In this document: piece after piece, positions 36,290 to 47,629 of the stretch
Layout: every line of letters begins with the position of its first letter
How positions within the stretch are numbered: the stretch's first letter is position 1
Source of the DNA: Berberis thunbergii
Taxonomy: Eukaryota; Streptophyta; Magnoliopsida; Ranunculales; Berberidaceae
Assembly (NCBI GenBank): GCA_003290165.1
Contig: QNQO01005797.1
Span: 310,001 to 374,000, forward strand
DNA length: 64,000 bases
Reading direction: 5' to 3'
Program-made: the position numbers and the translations under genes
Notes under the pieces: model-generated
Told to the model about the DNA's origin: nothing
Seen by the model: only the letters and a program-made list of their open reading frames with translations
The model's database searches: none

Positions 36290-37925
36290 TAAAATTAGCT
36301 ACGGCAATTAGCGACGGTTTTAAAAAATCGTCGCTATTTAAACGGTTTGAGACGACAATAAACTGTCGCTAAAATTTCTGCTACGGTTTTCGGTTCATAA
36401 ATTACCATAACCGTCGCTAACCGTTTTGCGACTGGTAAAAACCGCTAATACGAACATTAGCGACGGCATTCTGACCGTAGCTAATGTTTAGAAATTGTTT
36501 TGTTAGCTACGGTCCAAAAACCGTCGCTAACGTGTTTTTTTTTAAAAAAAAATATAACAAACAAATTAGCGACGGCCATCCAGCCGTAGCTAATGTTTCT
36601 ATGATTTTTTTTAAAAAAAATATATGAAAATACCTTAGCGACGGCTTGAGGACCGTAGCTAATGTGAATTTTTAAAAACAAAAAAATTACAAAAGAACTT
36701 AGCGACGGTTTTATGACCGTAGCTAACGTGATTTTTTAAAAAAAAAATATAGCAAACTAATTAGCGACGGCAATAGAGCCGTAGCTAAGTTTTTTTGTGA
36801 TTTTTAAAAGAAATATATGAAAAGACTTTAGCGACGGCTTCAGGACCGTAGCTAATGTGAATTTTAAAAACAAAAAAAATTACAAAAGAGCTTAGCGACG
36901 GTTTTGTGACCGTAGCTAACGTGATTTTAAAAAAAAATATATAGCAAACTAATTAGCGACGGCAATACAGCCGTAGCTAAGGTTTTTTGTGATTTAAAAA
37001 AAATATATATGAAAAGACCTTAGCGACGGCTTCAGGACCGTAGCTAATGTGAATTTTTAAAAACAAAAAAAATTACAAAAGAGCTTAGCGACGGTTTTGT
37101 GACCGTAGCTAACGTGATTTTTTAAAAAAAATATAGCAAACTAATTAGCGACGGCAATACAGCCGTAGCTAAGTTTTTTGTGATTTTTAAAAAAAATATA
37201 TGAAAAGACCTTAGCGACGGCTTCAGGACCGTAGCTAATGTGAATTTTTAAAAACAAAAAAAATTACAAAAGAGCTTAGCGACGGTTTTGTGACCGTAGC
37301 TAACGTGATTTTTTTAAAAAAATATAGCAAACTAATTAGCGACGGCAATACAGCCGTAGCTAAGTTTTTTGTGATTTAAAAAAAATATATATATGAAAAG
37401 ACCTTAGCGACGGCTTCAGGACCGTAGCTAATGTGAATTTTTATAAAAAAAATTACAAAAGAGCTTAGCGATAGTTTTGTGACCGTAGCTAACGTGATTT
37501 TTAAACTAATTAGCGACGGGAATACAGCCGTAGCTAAGGTTTTTTGTGATTTTAAAAATATATATATATATATGAAAAGAACTTAGCGACAGCTTGAGGG
37601 TCGTAGCTAATGTGATTTTAAAAAAAAAAAATTACAAAAGAACGTAGCGACGACATTATGACAGTAGCTACGGTTCACATACCGTCGCTAATGTGATTTT
37701 TAGAAAAAAATATTTTAAGAAAACAACGTATTGACGGTTGTAGGGTCGTAGCTAATGTTTATAATTTTTTTTTTGTTAGCCACGGTCCAAATACTGTAGC
37801 TAATGCATTTTTTTAAAAAAATTATAAGAAACCAATATAGCGACGACACTAGGGCCGTAGCTAACGTTTACAATTTTTTTTTTGTTAGCCACGGTCAAAA
37901 TATCATAGCTAAATGTGTATTTTTT
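36290..37925. repeat. Left subterminal palindrome array of the 23-kb CACTA element
   Basis: More than twenty copies of TTAGCGACGG-N6/8-CCGTAGCTAA at roughly 60-base spacing. Between about 36828 and 37500 three alternating variants (centres CTTCAGGA, TTTTGTGA, CAATACAG) form a higher-order repeat of ~191 bases, with the CTTCAGGA variant starting near 36828, 37020, 37211 and 37402. Each unit is a hairpin. These are the expected binding sites of the TNPA-type protein. Confidence 0.9.
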
Positions 37926-37949
37926 TTAAAATTATATATAGCAAATCGC

Positions 37950-38460
37950 TATATATTTATAAACTGGATAAAATCACTAATAACACATTTCCGTCCAGCC
38001 GGGTTAGGAGACCTAGCTTTCACATAGGCGACCCGGATTGAATCCCACCAATGAAATTTTTTTATTATATTAAAATTTTTATATTAGCGACGACAAAGTG
38101 TCGTGGCTAACTGAATAAAACTCAGTAGCCACGGTTCTCTACCATAGCTAATTCTTTTTTTTAATTATATACAAAAATAGATATATATTTATAAACTGGA
38201 TAAAATCACCAATAACCCATTACTTTCCAGTCCGGTTAGGAGAATTGGCTTTTACTCAGGCGACTCGGGTTCGAATATCGCCAATGAAACCTTTTTTTAT
38301 ATTAAAATTTTATCTTAGCGACGACAAAGTGTCGTGGCTAATGAGTTTTATATTTTTTTTATAAAAACCAATTAGGCACGGCAATTGGCCGTAGCTAATC
38401 TCTTTAGTTTTAATTTTTTTTTAGCCAATAACCCATTGCCTTTCAACTCGGTTAGGAAAC
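37950..38460 (+). repeat. tRNA-like B-box segments repeated in the subterminal region
   Basis: TATAAACTGGATAAAATCAC starts near 37959 and again near 38190. Each is followed by a CCGG(G)TTAGGAGA segment and a GGCGACNCGG(A/G)TT(C)GAAT tail resembling the TpsiC arm / B box of a tRNA gene. A third, shorter copy lies near 38427. No A box or cloverleaf is evident, so it looks like the 3' part of a tRNA-derived SINE, interspersed with GCGACGACAAAGTGTCGTGGC palindromes. Confidence 0.45.
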
Positions 38461-38463
38461 TCA

Positions 38464-39680
38464 TTAGAGAATATCAGATCAGATCAAAGAATATCAGAGA
38501 ATATCGAAAAGATCAGATCAAAGAAGTTCAAAGAAGATCAGATCAGATCAAAGAAGTTCAAAGAAGATAAAAGAATATTAGATTAAAGAAGATGGGATCA
38601 AAGAATATCATATCAAAAAAGATCAGATCAGATCATATCAGATAAAAAAATATCAAAGAACATCAGATCAACAAAAATCAAAGAAGATCAGATCAAAGAA
38701 TATTAGTTCAAAGAAGATCCGATCAAAGAAGATAGAAGAAGATCAGAGAATATCAGATCAGATAAAAAAAGATCAAAGAATACTAGATAAAAGAATATCA
38801 AAGAAGATTAGATCAGATCAATGAAGATCACAGAAGATCATATCAAAGAAGATCAGATCAAATAAGATAAAAATTATCAGATCAGATAAAATAAGATAAA
38901 AGAATATCAGATCAGATCAAAGAAGATCAGAGAAGATCAGATCAAGGAAGATCAAATAATATCAGATCAAAAAAGAAGATCAAATAAAATAACATCAAAG
39001 AAGATCAAATAAGATCAGATCAGATAAAAAAAATCAAATCAAAGAAGTTCAAAAAATATAAAAGAATATCAGATCAAAGAATATGAGATCAAAGAAGTTC
39101 AGATAAAAAAATATGGGATCAGATGAAAGAATATCAAAGAACATTAGATGAAAGAATATCAGAACAAAGAATATTAGTTCAAAGAATATCAACGAAGATC
39201 CGATAAAAAAAGATCAAATAAAATAAGATCAGATAAGATCAAAGAATATCAGATCAGATCAGATTAGATCAAATAAGATAAAAGAATATCAAAGAAGATA
39301 AAAGAATATCAGATAAAAGAAGATCAGATCAGATCAAAGAAGATCAATGAAGACCACAGAAGATCATATCAAATAAGATTAGATCAAATAAGATCAGATC
39401 AGATTAAAGAAGATCAAATAAGTTAAAAGAAGATTAGATCAAAAAATATCAAAAGAGTTCAAAGAAGATCAAAGAAGTTCAAATCAAAGAAAATGAGATA
39501 AAAGAAGATCATATCAGATTAGATCAAAGAAGATCAGATCAAATAAGATCAAAGAATATCAGATAAAAGAAGATGAGATCAAGGAAGATAAAAACAGATC
39601 AGATCAGAGAAGATCTAAGAATATTAGATCAAAGTAAATCAGATCAAAAAAATCAAAGAACATCAGATTAGATCAATTAA
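38464..39680 (+). repeat. 1.2-kb AGATCA/AAAGAA low-complexity tract
   Basis: A purine-rich degenerate tract made almost only of the words AGATCA, AAAGAA, GATAAA and AATATC, with almost no long pyrimidine stretch. It separates two blocks of CACTA subterminal palindromes (the second at 39720-39950). No reading frame of interest. Confidence 0.85.
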
Positions 39681-40139
39681 CATCATAGACTAATTGGTTT
39701 TAAAAAAAAAATTTAACACTAACGAAATTAGCTACGGCCAATTGGTTTAAAAAAAATTATTAAACAATAAAGAGATTTGCCATGGCTAATTCGTTTTTCA
39801 TATTTTATATTAGCGAGGGCAACAAACCGTTGCTAATTTGTAAGCTAAAAAAAAATTAAAAACTAAAGAGATTAGCTACGGCCAATTGCCGTGCCTAATT
39901 GGTTTTTATAAAATAAAATATTAAACACTAAAGGGATTAGCCACGGTGTGAGAGAACCAAGGCTCCAGTTCTTATTTCAACCAAATGACTTCGATTAACT
40001 CCATCATCATCAATTTTTTTAGGTAAGATCCTTCTTCTTATTTAGATGTCCTCGATCTTCTTATTCTTCTTCTTCAAACCTGTGTAGATTTCCCCCCCTT
40101 TTTTTTAGCAAAGCAAAACATTAAAACCCACAAATAATC

Positions 40140-40665
40140 CACAGTTTTCAACCACCCCATGAGGCCATTCTTGAAGGAATTTTAGGGTTTTCAAATGGCA
40201 TTCACTGATCAGGGGTTGGTCGGCTCCTGTTCTTTCCTCTTCGCGAGGTTCTGTCCCCAAATCAGTTTTATTTCTTTATTTACGTGTTGATTCAATTGTG
40301 TTTTGTTTTATAAGAAATTGGATCTGAATTTTTATTTTCATTGTGTGTTTGAGATCCTTATAGTGTGCTATTTGTTTGTTCATGGTGGAATTGTTCAGGT
40401 TGGTAAACATTGGCTAAAATGTCTACCTTTATGGGTGTTATTGTTTCGGATCCCTGGCTTCAAAGCCAATTCTCTCAGGTTGAGCTTCGTGGCCTTGAAA
40501 CCAAGGCAAGTGTTTTTATTGAATTGATTTGTGACTGATATCAGTTGTACGTTGATGGATTATGGGAAATGAATTGTGAATTTGGATGGACTTCATGCAG
40601 TTTATTTGTCCGAGGAGTCAATTGGATGGTAAAGTCACACTGAGAGATTTTCACCTGTTACTTAT
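40140..40665 (+). pseudogene. Captured 5' end of a fimbrin gene (exons 1-2)
   Basis: An ATG at 40419 starts [18 protein letters not shown] followed by [11 protein letters not shown], the N-terminus of plant fimbrins (actin-bundling proteins). After ~95 bases, an acceptor at 40600 leads into FICPRSQLDGKVTLRDF, matching the next fimbrin exon in phase 0. The donor after ETK is GCAAGT, so either a GC-AG intron or a decayed GT. An acceptor-like TTGTTCAG precedes the ATG, so part of the 5' leader with its intron was taken too. All actin-binding CH domains are missing. Capture by the CACTA element is inferred from position. Confidence 0.72.
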
Positions 40666-40732
40666 TTGGGATTGACAAATAAAAACACTTTGGTACGTTT
40701 TATGCCATCCATAAGTGTATATTTGAAAAAAA

Positions 40733-41460
40733 AATATATTGACGAAAATTTTACTTAGCCACGGTATAATAACCGTAGCTAAGATTTACAAATCCTAGCT
40801 ACGGGTTTTTGCCGTCCCTAATCGAGAAAAAAAAAGAAAAAAGAGACAAAATAAAAACCTTTTGGCGCGAAAAAAAATTGGTATCCCGCGTTGGATTATA
40901 AGCTTTGTGAATAGAGGGTTAATTGCAGAGGACGAAGGGGATAGAGGAAGAATCATCGAGAAGCAGAGAGAGGAAGAATCATTGAGGAGAAGAACCTGTG
41001 AGAGGAATAATCACTGAGAAGAAGAACCTGTGAGAGGAAGATTCATTGAGAAGAACCTGTGAGAGGAAGAATCATTGAGGAAGAATCATTGCAGAGGACG
41101 ACGCAGAGAGAGGAAGAAGGTTTGGAAGAGAGATTTTGAGAGGACGAAGGTTTGACAAAATGCGTCACGGTGTTTTGAGAGGAAGAATCTCTGCTAGGAA
41201 AATGCGCGATTTTCAGAGGAAGAAACTGTGAGAGGAAGAAGGTCTGAGAGGAAAAACCATATTTTGAAGGGAAGAACCCTAGATTTTCAGAGGAAGAAGG
41301 TCTGAGAGGAAGAACCCGCGCCGCGTCACCTGCTGAGGGGCCTGGAATCCTTCTGCATCTAGGAAGATCATCTCATTCTTCATCTTCTTCAACTTCAAGG
41401 TGGGAGAAATTTGGGGTTTTTGTGCTCTAACAAGGGTTTTTGTGCTCTAACAAGGTAAGT
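40733..41460 (+). other. Inner palindrome block and GA-rich leader upstream of the transposase
   Basis: The CACTA palindrome recurs at 40755-40830 (TTAGCCACGG/CCGTAGCTAA, CCTAGCTACGGG). From 40930 to 41320 there is a minisatellite of GAGGAAGAATCATTGAGAAG and AACCTGTGAGAG. At 41406-41452 GGGTTTTTGTGCTCTAACAA occurs twice in tandem, the second copy ending in AACAAG|GTAAGT, a strong donor. This is probably the promoter and first noncoding exon of the element's transcript, with splicing towards the transposase gene at 43826. Confidence 0.5.
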
Positions 41461-41770
41461 AAAAATAAAATCACAGACTCTTAGGTTTATATTGTTTATA
41501 TTTTTATATTGTAGAATTCACAGACTCTTAGTCTAAAGATGGAAGTAGAATCTCTCACTTAGGTTTATATTGTTTTGCAAATTTTAGTGTAAAGATGCAA
41601 ATTTTTTATATTGTTTTGAACTGTAAACTCCAAACTCACAGACTTTTAGTCTAAAGATGGAAGTAGAACTCTTCTAGGAATTCAAGCTAGACGTCTAAAC
41701 CTTCCCAAGTCTGTTTTCATATATACATACACAAGCTTTAGTTTTCAGTGTAATAGTATGATTGTAAATT

Positions 41771-43190
41771 TTCTTCCATACAATCAAAATATACTTGTAA
41801 AATTCCTTACATGTTCAAATTTAGCAAAACTTTTTCATGGAGCTCAAGTGGTATTTAATGAATTATTAAATCTTCTTACCATCTATAGCAATAGATGTGG
41901 ATGGTAGAATTAAGTCAGACCGTCCACACTTTTGATGTATTTTAAGTGTACCAAAGATGAAGCGGGGATGAGGGGTGTTGTACATTCATACAACACTACT
42001 TTGGAGCTTGTGTCAAATTCAAAGGAAAATTGGGTACACTTTTTGGGTATTGATTGGATTTTGTGGATTTGAAGGAAGGGCGGAATGATAAATTCCGAGG
42101 AGGTTGTTGGAGATTTTCATTGGGTTTTGTTTTAGGGAGTGCTTGCTGGTGAGCGTGTAATATTTAGTTAGCTCAAAATGGAGCATGATCCCTTGATCCC
42201 TCTTCTAGTTGGGTTGCTTCTCAAGACTACAACAGAGCAACAGCTTGTAAACGAGACAATAAAAGGACTGAAAACACCCTATTTATTTGGTGAGATTATA
42301 GAAATTAAGAGATAAAAGAAGTTTAAAGCTTTTGATGCTTTTGTTAGTATAAATGTGATAAAACCACTGAATCCTCAGGTTGATCTGAACATAGAACCAA
42401 CTATGGGCAAAATTAATTACTAAGAAATATCAGTCATGCTAGTATACATTCACAAAAGATGGAAGTACCTGTCACGGCTAGTTTAGAGCCCATCTCAATG
42501 TTGATAAATTCGGGAAGCAAAATTCCTGGTGTGTCCAAGACATATATGTTGGGATGGCTAGCAATCTAAAGGGAGAAAAAGACAATTACATTTAGCTGCA
42601 GAACTGTACCACAGGGATGGCCATGAAAAAAGTTTTTATAAATATAAGATGCATAATTCTCGTATTATTTACCAACAAATAGTATCATTGGGATGGCCAC
42701 AAACAAAATGGTTTTCGGTATAATACATAACACACAGCCATGCCATTAGGACTTGAATATATCGATGAAGTTGTGAATTGTATGTTATGTAATAAATCAT
42801 AGCTAGTGACACTTTTTGTTAGTTATCATCTTCAATTTGAAACATTGACAAAAATCAGATTGGAATGATCTAGCAACATCAAGTGGACAGGGTTTGGTGG
42901 GCTTGACATAGATACCCAATTCGCTCAACAACCTCTACCCCCGCGCGCGAATTTCGAATTGGATTCCACGTACCAATTCGCGACCCGGATTGGTGGATAT
43001 CAAAATTTCTTCCATACAATCAAAATATACTTGTAAAATTCCTTACATGTTCAAATTTAGCAAAACTTTTTCATGGAGCTCAAGTGGTATTTAATGAATT
43101 ATTAAATCTTCTTACCATCTATAGCAATAGATGTGGATGGTAGAATTAAGTCAGACCGTCCACACTTTTGATGTATTTTAAGTGTACCAA
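41771..43190. repeat. Exact 184-bp direct repeats (41771-41954 and 43007-43190)
   Basis: The two copies start TTCTTCCATACAATC and end AAGTGTACCAA, and I found no mismatch. They enclose 1,052 bases that carry an antisense GTPase exon. They lack TG...CA ends, a primer-binding site or a flanking duplication, so LTR status is not supported. A recent local duplication or insertion product is more likely. Confidence 0.9.
42469..42565 (-). pseudogene. Captured exon of an MTG1/DAR-type (circularly permuted) GTPase
   Basis: A 97-base exon bounded by CTTTAG| upstream and |GTACTT downstream reads IASHPNIYVLDTPGILLP, then EFINIEMGSKLAVT. DTPG is the G3 motif of YlqF/MTG1 GTPases, which act in organellar ribosome assembly; DAR GTPase 2 of plants has nearly this exon. 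The other G motifs are absent. It lies antisense to the element's own genes, between the 184-bp direct repeats. Confidence 0.75.
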
Positions 43191-43825
43191 CCAATAGTGA
43201 AATGCTTGATTAGATTGGTTTTGTTTTGACCATGTTAGTGCACTGCTTTGTTTTGACCATGTTAGTGCCCTGCTTTTCTTGCATTTTTTTTCATACTAGT
43301 GCATTCAAAATAATAAAAAGGAGCTTGCATGACCAGGCAAACTTGTCATGAAACTAAGGTGTTTTCTAATACGAACTTATCAGACATAACATAAAGCTCA
43401 TACTTCGAGCTCGCTTAGGGTTAATGATTTGAAATTGTCGTTTACTTCTAATTATTCTGCATTTGGCTTGCTTACTTTTTATGTGAAGTTGAAAATGAAT
43501 ATATACAACTACTTTGAGGGAGACATTCCATAAGCGTGCAGTATCCTGCTTGTTTCGTTTAATTTGAATTTTGGGTTCGTTTGATATATTTGGGTTGATC
43601 CTCCATTTGCATGGCTTTTATGGATAGAGTATCATACAGAAATTTGAATATTGCATTTGTAAAACCTTACAAGAGCAAGCTTCAAATTTGAATAGCCGTA
43701 AAAGATAAAGTATAATATATACTTGTTTTACTTTATCTTTTTAAAAGAATAAATTTTTGGTTTTCATAAATGTCAATTAATAAATTCATCTTCATACTAT
43801 TATCCAGGCTAAGTTAGATTCCAAC

Positions 43826-46800
43826 ATGGAAAAAGATTGGATTGAGCATAATCGTCTCAGCACCGAATATGAACTAGGGCTCCACACCTTCCTTAATGAT
43901 GCTTTTGATTTGTCGTCTTTTCATGGAAAGATAAAATGTCCATGTAAAAGGTGTCCTAACAGGCATTTCCATGTACGTGACACTGTTCAGGAACATCTAA
44001 TCATTTCTGGGTGGGATAGTCAGTATGCCCAAGGTATATGGGTACACCACGGTGAATTGGAAGTAATGGATGCATGGGCAGATTTTGAAGATTCAGAAGA
44101 AGAGGAAGAGGAAGAGGAAGAGGAAAAGGAAGAGGACGATATGGAAGGCATGTTACATGACGCATTTGGGCATTCGCCAATTATGGGTGAAGAAGAAGAC
44201 ATTGACCATGAACCAAATGAAGAGGCAAGGTCATTTTACAAGTTAGTTGAGGAAGCTGAGCAAGAGCTATACCCTGGTTGCAAGAACTTCAACAAGTTGT
44301 CATGCCTTGTCCACTTGTTTCACCTAAAGTGTCTAAATGGTTCGACCAACAAATCTGTAACTCAACTACTCAAATTTCTTAAAAAGGTGCTCCCCCTTGG
44401 TGAATGCTTGCCTGATTCGTTCTACAAGGCGAAAAAAATTGTGAATGATCTTGGCCTCGGTTATAAAAAGATTGATGCTTGTCACAATGACTGTATGTTG
44501 TATCGAAATGAATTTGCGAATGCATAATCATGTTCTATATGCCACTTATCTAGGTGGAAACAAGCAGATGATGGGTCTAATGTACTTACTAGTAAGAGAC
44601 GTGGGGTAGCTGCTAAGACAATGTGGCATTTCCCACTTATTCCAAGGTTACAAAGGCTATTTATGTCATCTAAGACAGCATCAAACATGCGTTGGCATGC
44701 AGACTCACGAGCACGGGATGATATCCTACGGCATCCTGCTGATTCTATGGCTTGGCGACATCTCGATAATCAATTTCCAGACTTTGCTGTTGATGGTCGA
44801 AATGTCAGGTTAGGATTGGCAAGTGATGGCTTTAACCCATTTGGGACTCTTAGTATTGCACACAGCACGTGGCCAGTTGTCTTAATTCCATATAATCTAC
44901 CGCCATGGATGTGTATGAAGCAACCTTTCTTTATGATGTCTTTGCTTATTCCTGGACCTCGTGCTCCAGGCAATGATATTGATGTATATTTACAGCCATT
45001 GATTGATGAGTTGAAGGAATTATGGGATATTGGGCGTTTAACATACGATGCATCAAGGAAAGAAAATTTTGTGATGCGTGCAGCTATCTTATGGACAATT
45101 AATGACTTTCCTGCATATGCAAACTTGTCTGGGTGGCGCACAAAAGGCAAGTATGCATGCCCCACTTGCAATGTGGAGACAACATGTCATTATCTTAAAA
45201 ACTCTCGAAAGTTTTGTTATATGGGTCATCGTCGCTTTCTAGATGGGACTCATAGATATAGACGTCAAGTAGAATCATTTGATGGACAAATTGAACTACG
45301 ATCTCCTCCCCCTAACTTCACTGGCCAACAATTGCTAGCCGAGGCAAGTAAGGTGACAATAACGTTTGGGAAGCACCATGCACAAGTAGTTGGCTCTAAG
45401 CGCAAAAGGGATTGTGAAGGAGTAATAGGGTGGAAGAAGAAAAGTATTTTCTTTTCATTGCCTTATTGGGAACATCTCTTAATACGTCATAACCTGGACG
45501 TGATGCATATCGAGAAGAACATTTGCGGGAGTTTAGTTGGAACACTACTAAACATGGAAGGGAAAACCAAGGACACGTTGAATGCCCACTTGGACCTGCA
45601 AGAACTGGACATTAGGCATGCCCTGCATCCAGAAACTACTTCTAGTAAGGTTCATTTGCCTAAGGCGTGTTACTCCTTGACCGCGGAAGAGAAAAAGCTA
45701 CTCTGCACAGTGCTCTCCAAGGTTAATATGCCAGATGGCTATTCAAGTAACTTATCCCGATGCATTCGTGTGAAAGAACGGAAAATATCAGGAATGAAAA
45801 GTCATGATTGCCATATATTAATGCAACAACTACTGCCAATAGCAATTCACAAAATTCTTCCCAAAGAAGTTAGTACAATTTTGATTGAGCTAAGTACGTA
45901 TTTTCGTGAATTATGCTCCAAAACTGGGACAGTTAATTGCTATGAGCAGTTAGAAAGTCATATACCTCTAGTACTTTGTCATCTTGGAAGGATTTCCCCC
46001 CCAGCTTTCTTTGATATAATGGTTCACTTGTCCATAAACTTGGCAAGTGAGGCTAAATTGGCAGGACCTGTTCACTATCGCTGGATGTATCCTATTGAGA
46101 GGTAAATCCCCATACCATGTGTCATAATGTTAGGTAGTATGTATTAAAATAACTACTAATATATCATGGAAAATTATTTCTCATAGGTACCTTCACACGT
46201 TGAAGTCATATGTGCGCAATCGAAGTCGTCCTGAGGGATCAATTGCTGAAGGATACCTGGCTGAAGAATGTTTGACATTTTGTTCAAGATATTTGAACGA
46301 TGTCGAGACAAGGTCTAACCGGCCAGTGCGAAATGATGATAATTATGTGCAAGCACCACGATCCTTCCTCAACATTTTCTCATCGCCCGGGCGTGGCATT
46401 GGGAAGGCAGAGTTTATGAATATTGACGAAGTTACGTGGGTACAAATGCATAGATGGGTGTTATTTAACACATCTGAAATATACACACATGTAATGTATG
46501 CACGTCTACTATCTCCTCTCCACTTGAATCTCGACTTTGTAGCACCCTTAGTATCTCTAATGCATCTTAACCTTTTGTAGAGAACATAAGGAAGCCCTCC
46601 GAGCACGATACCCGAACAAACGACAAATAGACATTGATTGGATTCATAACTCTGAGTTTCCTCAATGGTTTCGTGATGCTGTGAGTTTTGCCTCTACTAA
46701 ATTGTAAATTCATGTTAACCAAATACTAAGGTTGTGCATTGTTTGGCTTCTAATGAACAGGTCAGCAGTTCTGATGAACGTAATGATGTTCAACACTTGT

Positions 46801-47354
46801 CGTGGGGTCCTTCGAAGGTTGTTCTCAAGTTAAAAAAATACCTTATTAATGGGTGTAGGTATCGCCCGCAGTGTGCAGATAGGAGAAGTAAAACCCAGAA
46901 CAGTGGAGTTGTACTCTCGGCAAGTTGCATTAATTATGGAACGGTAAATGACAATTCCCCCACAACTTTAGATGTGACGTACTATGGCGCGTTGACTGAC
47001 ATCACAGAGTTGGATTATGGAGGAGGGCGACATGTAGTCCTATTTAGATGTGATTAGGTTGATAGGCGCGACATTCAGGTAGACGAGTTAGGATTCACAA
47101 TTCTAAAACTTAATCGACTACTATGTACGGATGAACCCTACATTCTCGCTTCACAAGCGAAGCAAGTCTTTTATGTACAAGATCCTGTTAAAACTGAGTG
47201 GCACGTCCCTGTTAAGATAAAGCCTAGAGAATTTTATGATGTCAATGGAGGGTCTTATACATCCACTGAAGAAGAAATTGTTGAATCTGAGCCCGTTCCT
47301 GTTAGAAGGTTTGATAATATAGATGGTGATGAAGATGTTGTAATAGAGTGTTAG
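43826..47354 (+). pseudogene. CACTA TNP2-like transposase (Transposase_21), nearly intact
   Basis: The catalytic transposase of En/Spm elements. Exons: 43826-46101, 46187-46490, 46581-46680 and 46761-47354. The N-terminal transposase-associated domain has a Cys cluster (CPCKRCPN, residues 38-45), followed by an acidic Glu stretch near residue 95. The Transposase_21 core starts near 44680 (RWHADSRARDD, ASDGFNPFG, YACPTCN). DUF4218 follows (SHDCHILMQQLLP near 45800), then DUF4216 (VTYYGALTDI near 46975; FYVQDPVKTEWHV near 47170). Lesions: a TAA at 44525-44527 between FANA and SCSIC, a TAG at 47055-47057 where Trp is expected (FRCD*VDRRD), and an apparent one-base phase mismatch between exons 2 and 3. 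Otherwise open, so inactivation looks recent. Confidence 0.9.
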
Positions 47355-47629
47355 CAAGTTGGGTCTTCTAAGTTCATAGAGTAATGTATGAAATTTGATA
47401 ATATGGATGGTGATGAACATGTTGTGCATCTCAACTTTAATGCTATTTTACAATATGCACAGTATATGATTGATACTTATATTTTATTCAATGGTTTAAT
47501 ATATGTGGTTCAATCTATTTGGCTCTATGGCTGTGATAAATTTGATGTTGCTTTCTGAACTTATATTTTTTTTTCTATGCATGAATATGTGCAATCTTGA
47601 ATGTTATAACAGGTTAAAAAAATATAGAG

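Noticed and set aside
36290..37925. The regularly spaced palindromes as a CRISPR-like array
   Set aside because: The context is a plant CACTA transposon end, spacers are not unique, and the repeats are palindromic protein-binding sites.
38000..38300. A functional tRNA gene
   Set aside because: Only a B-box-like arm is visible; no A box, anticodon arm or acceptor stem pairing could be built.
41771..43190. The 184-bp direct repeats as LTRs of a small TRIM retrotransposon
   Set aside because: No TG/CA ends, primer-binding site, polypurine tract or flanking duplication was found.
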